Below, piece by piece: positions 8,001 through 17,100 of a DNA stretch of 29,955 nucleotides. The stretch is from a virus. The notes under the pieces were generated by a model. That model was not told where the DNA came from and did no database searches. It was given only the letters and a program-made list of their open reading frames with translations. The DNA lies in the IMG/VR virus record IMGVR_UViG_3300017740_000045, positions 1 through 29,955 of that record. One strand, given 5' to 3'. Every line of letters begins with the position of its first letter. Within the stretch, counting starts at the first letter, position 1. Made by a program: the position numbers and the translations under genes.

Positions 8001-11000
8001 AAGTTTTGGTTGGGGAATCGTAAGGACCTTCTCTGTGATTCGATTGTGATACTCTAAATCTGATAAAAGGTGCTGATGGAAGAGCAGTTGCGCCAACATC
8101 ACCAACAACAGGAGTGGTTCCAACAATAGTTTCTCCAACCTCAAATACACCAGACTCCATTGTAATTTCCATCAACTTAGGAACACAATACTTAGAAATA
8201 TCAACACCATCAAAGAATGCATAAAGTCTGGTAAGTGGTTTGACTTTCTTAGAAACAAACTCTACGTTTCTAGATCTCATGAATGGAATAAGATCTCTAC
8301 TTACAACTCTATCGCCAACAGATTCACGATCAAACTGTTCAGCAACAATTGTTCTTACACCGCTTCTAGAAGTAGTTCCAAACTCTCTTCTTGTTCTGAT
8401 TCTTTCTTCAGTAACTGAATCCGTTACTTGTCTGGTACTAGTACTGTGTCTTGCTCTACCACCCGGTCCTTGACGATGAATTGTATCAGGACCATTTTGA
8501 ATCACTCTTGTTCTAGTTGATTCAACTACATCAACACCAGTCCAGTTAGTTTCCCAAGAATCCCATATCATAGGACCAAATCCAGTTTGTGGATCAATAG
8601 TTCCAGCTTCAACAGCATCATTAAATGTTTCTACATAATTACCTTCTGTTTCAATAATTTTTGCTTCAAGTCTTGCAGTATCTACCCAATTATCAGATGC
8701 AGGTGTAAGTTCAAGAGTTCCATTCCAGAAACTAATTAAGAATGGAGTAACACTCTCAGTTCTAGTAGCAAAATTTTGTTTGATATATTCAACTTCGGCA
8801 TACTCAAGTGTTAAAACATCATTTTGTTTTCTAACATTATTTCCTTCAACTATATTGAAGTTTAAGTCTTCAGTTGGATCTGTATCAACAACTGGACCAA
8901 AAATCATATCAACAGAGTTTGTATAATGTCTTGGTCTCAGTTCATTATATTTTCTATCAATTGCATTATTGAGTTTGAATGAACTATCTTGTGCTAGGAA
9001 ATCATTAAAATTATCGACAAAGAATCCAGACTTAAATCTATTCAGTCCTTCACTATCAGCAATGAAAAGATTTGCAGTTTCTTTTTCTAAGAGGGAAAGA
9101 GTTGTGTAATATTCAAGACTCTTGATTCTATTTTCAAGTTCCTTGATATCTTCCATTCTAAATCTCTTATGTTGCATAAAAGATAATTTTGCATCTTCCG
9201 GACGATATAGATATGCAGGAAGATTAATTCTGCAAACTTCAATCGCATCATTAACAGGGTCTGGTCTCTGTGGATTATCTGATGGCGTTCCATATACAAC
9301 TTGGAATTTTCCATCTTTTGATAAAAATACTCTATCAACTCTTCCTTGATAGTATGAAACATCTGTCAGAATTGCTTCATCAGAAGCCAATACATTTGCT
9401 GCAGATTGTCCAGATCCATTAAATGATCTACCTAAGAATTCTAAAGGTGATCTAGACCCTTCAGTCGCAGTATAATTAGAAACTCTTGGTCTGATATCAA
9501 TAATATCAGAGTTTCTATAGATATCTACGGATTTAATTTCATCACTATAATCAAACTGTCCATATGAATTAACAGTTGTTATATCTCCATCATCAGTGCT
9601 AGAATATGAAGCACTTGAGAAATAAACTTTTATTTGCTTAGATGGAGCAGAAGAGTCACTCTTTCTCTTTACTCTACCATGAGAATAGAAAGTATCTTCT
9701 TGTCCAGTTTTAAATGTGTAGTTTGATGATATATTAAAACTAGGAGTTGAAAGAGTCGATACTAATGCAGATGCACTTGATTCTTGGAACTCTAAAGTTT
9801 CTCCTTCAATAAATGCAATTTCATTTTTGTAGAGGAAAGAGATTGAAGAATCATTTAATTTTTCCGCAACTATAGCAACAGAACCACTTGTTTGCCCAAT
9901 TAGTTGTTCACCAATCAACAATTCTGCAGTTGTAGTTGACTGAGTGTTTAATGATTGAAGAGAAACTTGAGGACAAGATGGTAAATTTGTATCAGAGGAT
10001 TCAAAAATACCATGAATTTCAATAATATCTGGAACATTCAATGAAATAACTTCATCTTCAACTCTGGTTCCGAAAGGATAATTTCCAAATGTAAGACCAT
10101 TATTTAAAGTGGTAGCACCAATTCCAGATCCTGCAAGTTTTGACAGATTTATAGTAACAGAATTTACTCTGTTTTTAATTTTTTCCTTTGCTTTTGGTTT
10201 TACTTTTCTAAGTGTTGCAATTAAAGTGGCACCAGTATCATTTGCACCCAAATTACGAATTTGTAAAGTATTTCCAGTCGTAGAGATATCAAATTTATCT
10301 CCACTTAATGCTTCTGTAACTCCATTAGATCTAACTAAAAGATATCTCTCTTCATCAAAGGGAAGGAAAGTCTCATTAGCACTGGATACAACTTGTGTAG
10401 ATAATTCATTACTTACAATATTTACAGTAAAAGTCTTTCTAATAACTAAAGAAGCTTCTGCAAGATCTACATTAGAAACATTGACTTTTGGTAAGGGGGT
10501 GAATAGAGAATTTCCGGATGAAGGTGCTAAGTTTGTTGTAAGAACTTTAAGATCAGTCACACTTAAAGTTGATGCTGGAAGGAATCCACTTGAAATTCCA
10601 GTTACTGCAGTAACTCCTTCTACAGAAATATGGGTTGTTCCTACACTAGTAACTCTACCAATAATAGGATCTCCGTCTAGTCCTGGTGTGGTGTCACTAT
10701 ATTGAATAAGATCATTTTCTTTTACAATATTTCCTGGGAATGATGGATTTGCACTTCTTATTGTACTTAAACCACTTGAAAGTGGACTTACTGTAGCAAT
10801 ACCAACTAAGAATTTATTAGATTGGATTACATCAGCACTGAAAGTATTAACTCCAACTACACCATTATTTGTTCCATATATTGACTTGACATCAGAAAGT
10901 CCATGCTCAGTAATAGCAATAGCAATTCTTCCATTTTGAATTCCATTAAAGGTGAGTTTTTCATTTGGTATAAATGTTCCACTGGTCTCATAGACCGTAA

Positions 11001-12552
11001 TTGCCGTTCCAGCAGAAACTGCATGTCTTAAGAAACCAGTAGCTCCACTATTATCACCTTTGACAAATGTTGGGATAGATAAAGTATGTGCCTGATTTAA
11101 TGCAATATCCGTAATTGTTTGAACATCATAGAGAGCAAGGTTCCACTCATTCTCGTTTGTATTAGATGTACTATATGATCCAGACTCTAATTTGAAGTCA
11201 TATATTCTTGCAACTCCAACTTCATTTCCTGGAAGAGTTTCTGAACTACTTCCAACTCTTTGATCTCTCAAACTTACAAAATAAGTATTACCAAGACCAA
11301 CTGTAGGTGTTCTATGAACCCTATTCAACCTAAGTGTTGGACCTGTATTGTAAATTATATTTTGATCTTCAATAGTTCTTGTCGTTCTTGGTTTATTAAC
11401 ATCCAAGTAAATTGCATTTAAGGTTTCAATTTCATATCCTTTAACATATGCTTTTCCTGGGGAGATTTTATATAGACTAAGATCATTACTAGGAGTTACT
11501 CCACCTGGAGTAAACTGCCCCGTATTAAAAATACCACCATTACCAACTCTATCATTTAAAGAGTTTAAAACTGTAACATCAAATGGTTTTACATAATAAT
11601 GTCCAGATTCATCAAAAGTTCTTCTAGCAAGAGTATCAGTTAAATCATTAAATCCAATACTACCACCAAAGATAGTTTTTCTAGATTCAGTTTGAAGAAC
11701 ACCATTAATTACTGTGGCGAGCAATATAAAATTATTATCATTAAAATCATCAAGTGCTTTTTTAAATAAACTTACACTAATTCTAAGTCTATCTGCACCT
11801 GGAGCTGCATAATTATTAAACCCTTGAGAATTATCATTAAGAGTTTCATCTAAATCTGCATTTATGATTTCTTCATTTACAAATAGTCCAATTCTATAAT
11901 TAGGATTATTTGAATATTGATCTAAAATTAAAGTTTCTTTATTTACAGATACAAAATTTCCCCTTATAAAATAAACTCCATTATCTATTTGAAAAGAAGA
12001 ACCAATAGCAGAGGCATCAGTTTCAATTGTTGATGCTAATGGAGATCCTGCAGCAATAGTGGTGTTTCCAAGTAAACCTGAAGAAATAATTTCACTGCAA
12101 GAAATTTGCTCTCCATCCAAAAATGTTTGAGATGAATTGTTTGATGTGCTAGAAGAGAGGTAGTTTACGTAAAGTGTAAGATTTCCATTCTCAGAATCTT
12201 CTGGTTGTAGAATAGAATCTACAAAAGCAGTTACTCCAGACCTTTGCCCAGTTATTTTTGTTCCAATTAACTGATCGGCATATGCAGATACAGGAACCCC
12301 TTGAAATGCATTCACTAATTGAACACAATAATATATTTGGTTATATCCAGTATTTCCTGGAATTACTTTAGCACCTTCTTTAAAAAAATGTTGACCAAAT
12401 TTTTCAATCTGGTCTTGCAGAATAGACTGAAGACTAGTTAATTCTCTAGCTTGTACAGGATATCCTGGTTTAAATAATACCTTATGATAATCGTTCGTGG
12501 AGTCAAAATCGTCAAAGTAGGGAGCTACATTGAGGTTCGTTTGTTGTGGCAT
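5017..12552 (-). CDS. Giant DUF4815-type virion structural protein (baseplate/fibre)
   Basis: A 2511-aa protein. The N-terminus has the DUF4815 signature: P-Y-F-D-D-F-D at about residues 12-18, then F-K-P-G-Y-P-V-Q-A-R-E-L-T-S-L-Q-S. Other blocks known from cyanophage structural proteins follow in order. A coiled coil E-D-I-K-E-L-E-N-R-I-K-S-L-E-Y-Y-T-T lies near 1133. An Arg-rich stretch at about 1345-1430 ends D-L-I-P-F-M-R-S-R-N, followed by R-L-Y-A-F-F-D-G-V-D. A beta block from P-L-A-Q-S-F-L-V-E-D (about 1695) runs to near 1845. GxGY modules lie near 1910-1990, HG and RG modules near 2070-2175, and a C-terminal domain with F-T-P-F-P-G-Y-S-N at about 2390-2511. Its place between gp8 and gp13 is where T4 has genes 9-12, so a peripheral baseplate or fibre-anchoring role is likely. 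Direct T4 homology is not evident. Confidence 0.85.
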   Translation of the reverse strand: MPQQTNLNVAPYFDDFDSTNDYHKVLFKPGYPVQARELTSLQSILQDQIEKFGQHFFKEGAKVIPGNTGYNQIYYCVQLVNAFQGVPVSAYADQLIGTKITGQRSGVTAFVDSILQPEDSENGNLTLYVNYLSSSTSNNSSQTFLDGEQISCSEIISSGLLGNTTIAAGSPLASTIETDASAIGSSFQIDNGVYFIRGNFVSVNKETLILDQYSNNPNYRIGLFVNEEIINADLDETLNDNSQGFNNYAAPGADRLRISVSLFKKALDDFNDNNFILLATVINGVLQTESRKTIFGGSIGFNDLTDTLARRTFDESGHYYVKPFDVTVLNSLNDRVGNGGIFNTGQFTPGGVTPSNDLSLYKISPGKAYVKGYEIETLNAIYLDVNKPRTTRTIEDQNIIYNTGPTLRLNRVHRTPTVGLGNTYFVSLRDQRVGSSSETLPGNEVGVARIYDFKLESGSYSTSNTNENEWNLALYDVQTITDIALNQAHTLSIPTFVKGDNSGATGFLRHAVSAGTAITVYETSGTFIPNEKLTFNGIQNGRIAIAITEHGLSDVKSIYGTNNGVVGVNTFSADVIQSNKFLVGIATVSPLSSGLSTIRSANPSFPGNIVKENDLIQYSDTTPGLDGDPIIGRVTSVGTTHISVEGVTAVTGISSGFLPASTLSVTDLKVLTTNLAPSSGNSLFTPLPKVNVSNVDLAEASLVIRKTFTVNIVSNELSTQVVSSANETFLPFDEERYLLVRSNGVTEALSGDKFDISTTGNTLQIRNLGANDTGATLIATLRKVKPKAKEKIKNRVNSVTINLSKLAGSGIGATTLNNGLTFGNYPFGTRVEDEVISLNVPDIIEIHGIFESSDTNLPSCPQVSLQSLNTQSTTTAELLIGEQLIGQTSGSVAIVAEKLNDSSISFLYKNEIAFIEGETLEFQESSASALVSTLSTPSFNISSNYTFKTGQEDTFYSHGRVKRKSDSSAPSKQIKVYFSSASYSSTDDGDITTVNSYGQFDYSDEIKSVDIYRNSDIIDIRPRVSNYTATEGSRSPLEFLGRSFNGSGQSAANVLASDEAILTDVSYYQGRVDRVFLSKDGKFQVVYGTPSDNPQRPDPVNDAIEVCRINLPAYLYRPEDAKLSFMQHKRFRMEDIKELENRIKSLEYYTTLSLLEKETANLFIADSEGLNRFKSGFFVDNFNDFLAQDSSFKLNNAIDRKYNELRPRHYTNSVDMIFGPVVDTDPTEDLNFNIVEGNNVRKQNDVLTLEYAEVEYIKQNFATRTESVTPFLISFWNGTLELTPASDNWVDTARLEAKIIETEGNYVETFNDAVEAGTIDPQTGFGPMIWDSWETNWTGVDVVESTRTRVIQNGPDTIHRQGPGGRARHSTSTRQVTDSVTEERIRTRREFGTTSRSGVRTIVAEQFDRESVGDRVVSRDLIPFMRSRNVEFVSKKVKPLTRLYAFFDGVDISKYCVPKLMEITMESGVFEVGETIVGTTPVVGDVGATALPSAPFIRFRVSQSNHREGPYDSPTKTFRQNPYNLQDLSSAYSSTSTILNVDTFSLSNEAQGQYYGWAQEGMSLRGQTSGAIAKVANIRLISDISATLIGSYYIPDPNNLNFPRFETGTKTFTLTDDIDNNQDTAVTIAEEGFASSGTLETVQENIISVRNARVELKNEFQSRNVNRDLGTEILESTVVSSQSRTQTIITWYDPLAQSFLVEDNTGCFLTSCDVFFRTKDDMDIPVVFQLRTMVNGAPSPKVLPFSEIVLDPDEIQTSADGSIATNVQFKAPVYCEGGTEYAICLASNSTKYSVYISRIGENDLLTDTFISNQPYLGSLFKSQNASTWEPSQWEDLKFTLYRADFLENGFVEFYSPELTRGNNQIPKLLPDSIIMNSRQIRVGLGTTVADSYEIGNTFSQQGTNATGDLVGVAASAVGNLNISNAGLGYTPADGSQTFTGVNLITLTGNGRGATADISIVNGSIVASGATIANNGGSGYQVGDVVGIDTIGAASVGTNARLTIAGIGITNELIFNNVQGEFVVGAAKTLMYVNSSGITTELNSSGSAGLGTGGDVQISTINIDNDGTHFTVNHQNHGMYFADNMVTISGVLPDVRPTKLTAEFASGSTGGIVVGGATTFSSFEGVGVGTTNVGRLLIGEEIIQYTNVSGNTIGGNIVRGSEPRTYPVGTPVFKYENSGINLQRINATHNLNNVTQLNPFTFDSYKVKIDMSATTGTDRSTDIGHPKLYIGETKSTGGRDVRATQNMPFEIITPQVQNLTVPGTNITAQVRTTTSKSFSGNEIPYIDAGFEDITINQKNYFDTPRMIASKVNEDLKLTNVVGGKSMQMSLALNTTDSRISPVIDAQRVNAIITSNRVNDVITNFATDSRVDTIEEDPTGCQYISKEIILENSASSIKIIVAAHVGEDADLRAFFAINGEPGLDPVFTPFPGYSNLNSRGQVIAEENNNGESDSYVIKSNTKAFDSESIDYREYTFTVDQLPAFKTYRVKLSLISKSQCFVPRVKDLRVIAFA

Positions 12553-12558
12553 AATTCT

Positions 12559-14112
12559 TTAGAACTGCAAAATAACTTTTATGTCTTCCTTTTGGTTTGA
12601 CGATCTTGTAATAGATGGTCTGTTATCAACGTAAATTATATTACCAGAATGTTTTTTAACCTCTGGGTTGGCAACACCACTCGCAAAGGTTTGACCAAGA
12701 TAGTATGTACGATTATTTATTACCGTAGATATACCTGAGAAGTTTTCATCAATAGTCAAATTTACTCCCGTAGATGGTGTAATTGTTAATGCTCCACCTG
12801 TTCCTGGAGATGATGTAAACTCCTCTAGACTAAATCCATATTGAGGTTGAGTCTGAGCAGTTCCTACAGTATTAAATCCGACAAGAGATCTGTCTTGCCA
12901 GTACTTAAGAACTCCAGTATTTTGATCATAACTTACAACCCTACCAACAGCTGTTGATCCTGTGGATATTGTTTGAGTGAAATACGAATCTGCAGTAAAT
13001 GTTGCAGTGCTATATCCAGATCCAACTAATTTTAATGCTCCAAGAGCACTGGCTTTATCTGCAGAGAGGATACTTGAAGATCCAAATTGCTCAGGATTTT
13101 CTACAACACCAACTCTGGCAATTTGATTTCCAGTTATAAAATCTGGATTGTTGTTATCATTTTCAATTCTAGAATACATGAGAACATTATATGCTCCCAA
13201 TTCTCTATATACATCTGCACCATGTCCACCTTGAGGTGACATTATAACATTAAAAGTTGGTCTTGTTGTTCCTGTTGGAACTCCGCCTGCTTCCAAATCA
13301 ACATTACCATATGTATAATCAGATCCTTGATTTGAAACAGTAACCCCACTTACTTGTTGATTTCCATCAATAATAATAGTGCATTCTGCTCCTGACCCAT
13401 CACCTTTAATTGGGACGGATGTGTATGTGGAGTTTGCAGTTCCAAGTCCAACACCTTTATTAGTAACAGTTACAATTTTAATTGAACCATCGACTGCATT
13501 ATCTCTGACTGCAGCATTATCAGTGGAAGTTGCCCAATCTGATGGAACAGGTAGATAATCTGTAGACTCAAATTTGGCAACATCGCTTGGTTTAATACTA
13601 AAAAGGTATTTCCAAATATAACCATCACCACTGGTTCCTGCAGATCTTGGTTCTAAATCTGTAAATGTTGGTTCATCAAGAGATGGTCTTCCGGAAGGAT
13701 TATCTACATCAAGTCCATTTTGAAGACAAATATAAACCCTAAAATCACTATTCATAACAAAATAATTTGCCAGATATAGTGATGTTGAACCGGAAACTAC
13801 AGCAGTATTGGATCTACTATAATCATGACGATACATGTCATAACTTGTTCCTGAGGACCAAACAAGTTTGGGTACAACTTGTCTTACATCAGCAGTATTG
13901 ATTTTTTTCAAGGCCACCATGGTGTCCCAATAATCATTTTCCTGATCAAAATTGTCTTTAGGTGATGGTGGATCAATATCCCAATCAACCTGATAATCTT
14001 CAGGATTAGTCAATCCAATAAAAGAATAATATGAATTGCTGGCATTAGAAACACCAGCAACAAAATTCTTTGCATTTAATATTCTAATCTGATCAGTTAT
14101 AATAGCAGCCAT
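12559..14112 (-). CDS. 8: gp8 baseplate wedge subunit with insertions
   Basis: A 517-aa homologue of T4 gp8 (334 aa), a dimeric baseplate wedge protein that binds gp7 and gp10 in T4. The G-D-G-Y-I-W-K-Y-L-F-S-I-K-P block at about residues 162-175 matches T4 G-D-G-Y-V-W-E-Y-L-F-E-I-P. The C-terminus H-S-G-N-I-I-Y-V-D-N-R-P-S-I...I-K-V-I-L-Q-F matches T4 H-S-G-E-M-I-Y-M-E-N-R-P-P-I. Two stretches have no T4 counterpart by eye. The first, residues ~205-285, carries G-D-G-S-G-A and Q-G-S-D-Y repeats. The second lies at ~345-480 between V-V-E-N-P-E-Q-F and the C-terminal block. The ATG is preceded by an AATAAATA motif and no clear ribosome site. The next gene begins 6 nt downstream. Confidence 0.92.
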   Translation of the reverse strand: MAAIITDQIRILNAKNFVAGVSNASNSYYSFIGLTNPEDYQVDWDIDPPSPKDNFDQENDYWDTMVALKKINTADVRQVVPKLVWSSGTSYDMYRHDYSRSNTAVVSGSTSLYLANYFVMNSDFRVYICLQNGLDVDNPSGRPSLDEPTFTDLEPRSAGTSGDGYIWKYLFSIKPSDVAKFESTDYLPVPSDWATSTDNAAVRDNAVDGSIKIVTVTNKGVGLGTANSTYTSVPIKGDGSGAECTIIIDGNQQVSGVTVSNQGSDYTYGNVDLEAGGVPTGTTRPTFNVIMSPQGGHGADVYRELGAYNVLMYSRIENDNNNPDFITGNQIARVGVVENPEQFGSSSILSADKASALGALKLVGSGYSTATFTADSYFTQTISTGSTAVGRVVSYDQNTGVLKYWQDRSLVGFNTVGTAQTQPQYGFSLEEFTSSPGTGGALTITPSTGVNLTIDENFSGISTVINNRTYYLGQTFASGVANPEVKKHSGNIIYVDNRPSITRSSNQKEDIKVILQF

Positions 14113-14131
14113 TTGACGGACTTTTTTTCTT

Positions 14132-14139
14132 TATTTATT
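14132..14139 (-). promoter_or_regulatory. Late-promoter-like motif AATAAATA upstream of gp8
   Basis: The minus strand reads CTAATAAATAAAG in the 32-nt gap between the giant gp7-like gene and gp8. It ends 20 nt before the gp8 ATG, which would leave a leader of roughly 15 nt. It matches NATAAATA, the T4-type late consensus reported for cyanomyoviruses. Confidence 0.55.
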
Positions 14140-14144
14140 AGAGA

Positions 14145-17100
14145 TTAAAGATCATAATTTTTAAATTTTAGGAAGTTTGATCTAACGACCATAGTCGCAG
14201 TTGAAATTCCAGATCCTTCTGCATAAGAAGAATAAGAATTTTCTTTACTTCTTGCTGCTATGTCAATTCTTCCCCAACTAAATGATCCAAAGAAGTCTGA
14301 GGTTGTAATTCCAGAGGATCCATAGTTGAATTGATTTACCTTGGCAAACACCCTACGTACATAAGTTGAAATTCCAGATATACTTGTGGAAATTGAAACT
14401 GCACTGTCAACTTCATAAACATTATCTGCAAAAACAGTTCCTAGTCCTACTGTGCTATCTGAGGCATCTAGGGATAATATAGAAGTTGAGCTAGATCCAA
14501 CATTAGAATTTTTAACAACAAAGTAATCATTTTTACTAATAGAACTAATTGTTAATGCCGTTCCTGCGATATTAGAATCTCTAAGGAAAGAATCATATGG
14601 AATGTGAATATCAAAAATAAGTTGTGTTCCAATTCCAACAGTGGTTGTCCCAAATCCAACAATTACACCATTATCTCCAGAGTAGGTATTTACAGATACC
14701 TCTTCAGTATTATGTGATGGTGGTGCGATTAAAACAACAGGAGCACTAGTATTAGTATATCCAGTTCCAGCATTGGTTATTGTTATACTTGTAACAACTC
14801 CTGCAGTAATAGATGATGTTGCGGTCGCTGTCGTTCCAAGTCCAACTGATTGAACTGTACTTCCAATAGTCACTACTGGAGCAGAACCATATCCTGATCC
14901 TCCATTAGAAATAGATATTGAGGATATTGTTCCCAATCCAGTAACAATAGCAGTTGCAGCTGCACTTACTTTGGAATCTTGTGAAATAAATTTAATTTTC
15001 TTTTGGAATGTTAAATCAGTATCATTCTCATTTTGAGAATCAAATGTTGGTCTCAAACTATCAACATATATTGCTGTAGATCCAACTCCAACAGATTTTG
15101 TAATATATGCACTAGGATTAATGACTGGTTCATAAAGTTCTCTATTTTTACCAATAGCAATCTGATCAATAAATATGTCTTCAGTCTGTTTGCACCAAAC
15201 AACTGGTCTTTCTAAAGTAACATCTTTAGTATTTCCAGGTCCAGAATATGAATTAGTTTGAACTATATTTGTAGATTTGATTAAATCCACAACTCTCTCA
15301 TCTTCATCCAAAGATGATGCTTGTCCAAGTGATGCATCATGTTTAATTTGAAGGGTATCACCCTTTTTAACAGTTTCAATTGTATTTCTAAAGATTACAT
15401 CAATATCTCCTGTTCCCTTATAGAACATAATACTAACAGAATCACCAACCTTCAATCCTTCAGTAAATGTTACAATACTTCCTCCATCAAAAGTATATCC
15501 TTCACCAGGAACTTGAAGTATGTTATTAACAAAGATAAGAAGAACATCTTGGACATTAATCTTAGATCCTTTTCCAGAAACAATTGAAATTGAGTTTCCT
15601 GCTAGAGACAGTGGGAAATTTTTTCTAGATCCATCAATAAAATCATTAATATCGTCTAAAACTTGCAATTGTCCAATAGACCAACCAGCAAATTTGTCAT
15701 TAATAACTTCATCTATGGTAATTTTAAACTCAGAGAAGGATGAAGTTGTTGGTATTCCTGTAGATCCACCAATTGGAACAGTTAATATTTCACCATTTCC
15801 AAATCCATATCCAGTATTTTTAATTGTAAAATCAATAACACTTGATCCTTGACCAACAACAATATCAACTACGGCACTGGTTCCAATACCAACGGAACTG
15901 GAAGAATATTGTAATGGAATATTTGAATAACTTAATGGGTCATCAAACACAACAAATGGTTGATTTGTTGATGTGTATCCAGACCCTGGATTTGTAATCG
16001 CTACACTTACAATATTACCACCACTAATAGCAGCGGTTCCGATAAATTCAATGTTTCCAGTTCCAGTGCTAGAAGTTCCAACACCAACATTAACTATAGT
16101 TTGAATTCCAACCCTATAACCAGAACCACTATTTCCAATACTAATCGAAGAAATAGTTCCAAGACCAGAAATTATAGCAGTTCCTCCAGCAGAAATTAGA
16201 GGTTGATATCCAAGACCTGCATCTGAACCTACTGAAACAATAATTCCCCCTTTAGGAAAACTAGAAATACCTACATCGGGACCAAGTGGAACTGTATTAG
16301 TTCCTTGGAAAGCGATTGAAGAAATACCCGATGATTCTGCAATTACGTATCCACTATTCAATCCAGGTGTTTGGAAAACATCATTAACTAAAATAACTGC
16401 ATTCTCAGTGGAAATTCCAGAAACATTTGAATCATTTTGTTCCAAAGTAAATTCGTTTGAAACAGCATTAAATTGACTTGATATATTATCAAAAATATAA
16501 TTTTTATGATAAGAATCATCAGAAGTATTTTGTACTCCAGATCTCATAAAACTTCTACCTTGGAAACTAGAACTTGTTGTTATACCAGTCCAATCTCTTT
16601 CATCTGGTGGATTTGTGGTAGATCCAATTGGAACATTTCCAAATGGTGCTTCTACAAAGTTTAAAATATTATCAATAATATTATAATTGCCAGAAATTTT
16701 AGTTACAAGAGTTCCCGTCCCATATCCAGACAAGACAGTTCCCAACCAAGGTCTACGAACTCTAATGGTATTTGTACTTCCAATACCTACACCTTCTATC
16801 TTCATAATCTCATTACCAATCTGAATAATATCAGATCCAAAGAAAGATGTAATTCCGCTAAATTTAATTACATTATCAACAGATTGAACTCGATCAGCAA
16901 GTACTGTTGTTACTGCTGTAGATACAACAGGAGACTGAATAACATTGTCAATAGCAACAATAACTTTAGCATTTTGATTTGTTGCTATGAATCTATGAGA
17001 AGTTCCAATACCAACACTTTCAAGATCTACAACTACTGGTATCGATTTGAGTGCATTTTCTGCACTGGTTGCAATTTTAATTAAATTATCATCAACTTTT

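Noticed and set aside
10109-10705. Plus-strand open frame of 198 aa
   Set aside because: Lies wholly antisense to the DUF4815 gene, with hydrophobic, shadow-like composition and no recognisable domain. No convincing ribosome site or promoter.
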